Assembly (NCBI GenBank): GCA_023052935.1
Contig: CM041295.1
Span: 166,117,366-166,181,365 of the forward strand
Reading direction: 5' to 3'
Source: Piezodorus guildinii
Taxonomy: Eukaryota > Arthropoda > Insecta > Hemiptera > Pentatomidae
Length of the DNA stretch: 64,000 bases
Positions 63,813-64,000 of this stretch are shown one piece after another. Both the position numbers and the translations under genes were made by a program. The notes below the pieces were generated by a model. The model saw only the letters and a program-made list of their open reading frames with translations, ran no database searches and had not been told where the DNA came from. The number at the start of each line of letters is the position of its first letter. The first letter of the stretch is position 1.

Positions 63813-64000
63813 CATGGATTCCTCTGAGGTAAAACGCCCATTATCTTCAGAGGAATCTAGGCGCAAGATGAAAAGTAGAGATCTAACAATAAAAACGTGG
63901 AACGTTAGAAATTTAAATACGGCAGGTGGGTTAAAGTCGGTCCCGAATGAAGTTAAGGGGTACCATTTAGATATCATTGCATTACAAGAGGTTCGCTGGC
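63813..64000 (+). pseudogene. RTE-2 LINE endonuclease start, copy 2 (runs off the window)
   Basis: ATG at 63813: MDSSEVKRPLS, a 54-bp deletion relative to copy 1, then RDLTIKTWNVRNLNTAGGLK and LDIIALQEVRW at the window edge. In-frame condition across the deletion is uncertain (a stop, tag, occurs near 63868). The rest lies beyond 64000. Confidence 0.78.

Overview
This is AT-rich nuclear DNA from an animal, most likely an arthropod (probably an insect). The evidence is spliced exons with GT-AG introns, Jockey-, CR1/L2- and RTE-type LINEs, Penelope-like elements, BEL/Pao, Ty3/gypsy and Ty1/copia relics, mariner and hAT elements. I see nothing bacterial: no operons, no rRNA, no CRISPR.

The one host gene I can support is a dynein heavy chain on the minus strand. 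Five short exons (44465-44374, 35886-35732, 35651-35456, 11497-11378, 9676-9443) join in a continuous reading phase and give about 265 residues. They run from the AAA2 P-loop (GNAGCGKST) through the PKAVT, FDGPIDSSW and FE-V-DNLTSSCPS blocks into the AAA2-AAA3 region. Their introns are about 8.5 kb, 80 bp, 24.0 kb and 1.7 kb, with open-ended introns of more than 19.5 kb upstream and more than 9.4 kb downstream. About 0.8 kb of the 64 kb is recognisable host coding sequence; nearly everything else is mobile or repetitive DNA inside these introns.

Layout. 192-4363: a foldback element with 760-bp arms and a 9-bp target duplication. 5.4-9.4 kb: BEL/Pao gag relic, degraded LINEs and a gypsy integrase tail. 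9.4-11.5 kb: two dynein exons around a LINE relic. 11.5-14.4 kb: inverted repeats and a tRNA-related SINE. 14.4-16.3 kb: minus-strand LINE. 17.1-18.0 kb: 104-bp satellite. 19383-21266: a second, TA-flanked snapback element built from tRNA-like repeats. 21.4-27.8 kb: a gypsy relic split by a nearly intact RTE-like LINE with a (TTATC)n tail. 28-35 kb: LINE pieces, mostly minus strand. 35.4-35.9 kb: two dynein exons. 36-41 kb: LINEs. 41.7 kb: hAT MITE. 44.4 kb: P-loop exon. 44.6-46.7 kb: mariner relic, then a LINE 3' end carrying a 195-bp insertion with a hammerhead-like motif. 46.7-56.7 kb: Penelope-like repeats on either side of a triple nest (Jockey, split by a CR1-like LINE, itself split by a Jockey 3' fragment). 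56.8-58.6 kb: copia relic. 58.6-60.6 kb: a 977-bp tandem duplication holding Penelope and mariner relics. 61.9-64 kb: two copies of the 5' end of a second RTE family around a Penelope GIY-YIG fragment.

Almost every element is broken. The best preserved is the RTE-like LINE at 22.2-26.6 kb, with one in-frame stop and two single-base frameshifts. The most distinctive structures are the two long snapback elements, the short structured motifs shared by Penelope-type repeats, and the TE-stuffed dynein gene, whose architecture recalls the giant-intron dynein genes on the Drosophila Y chromosome.
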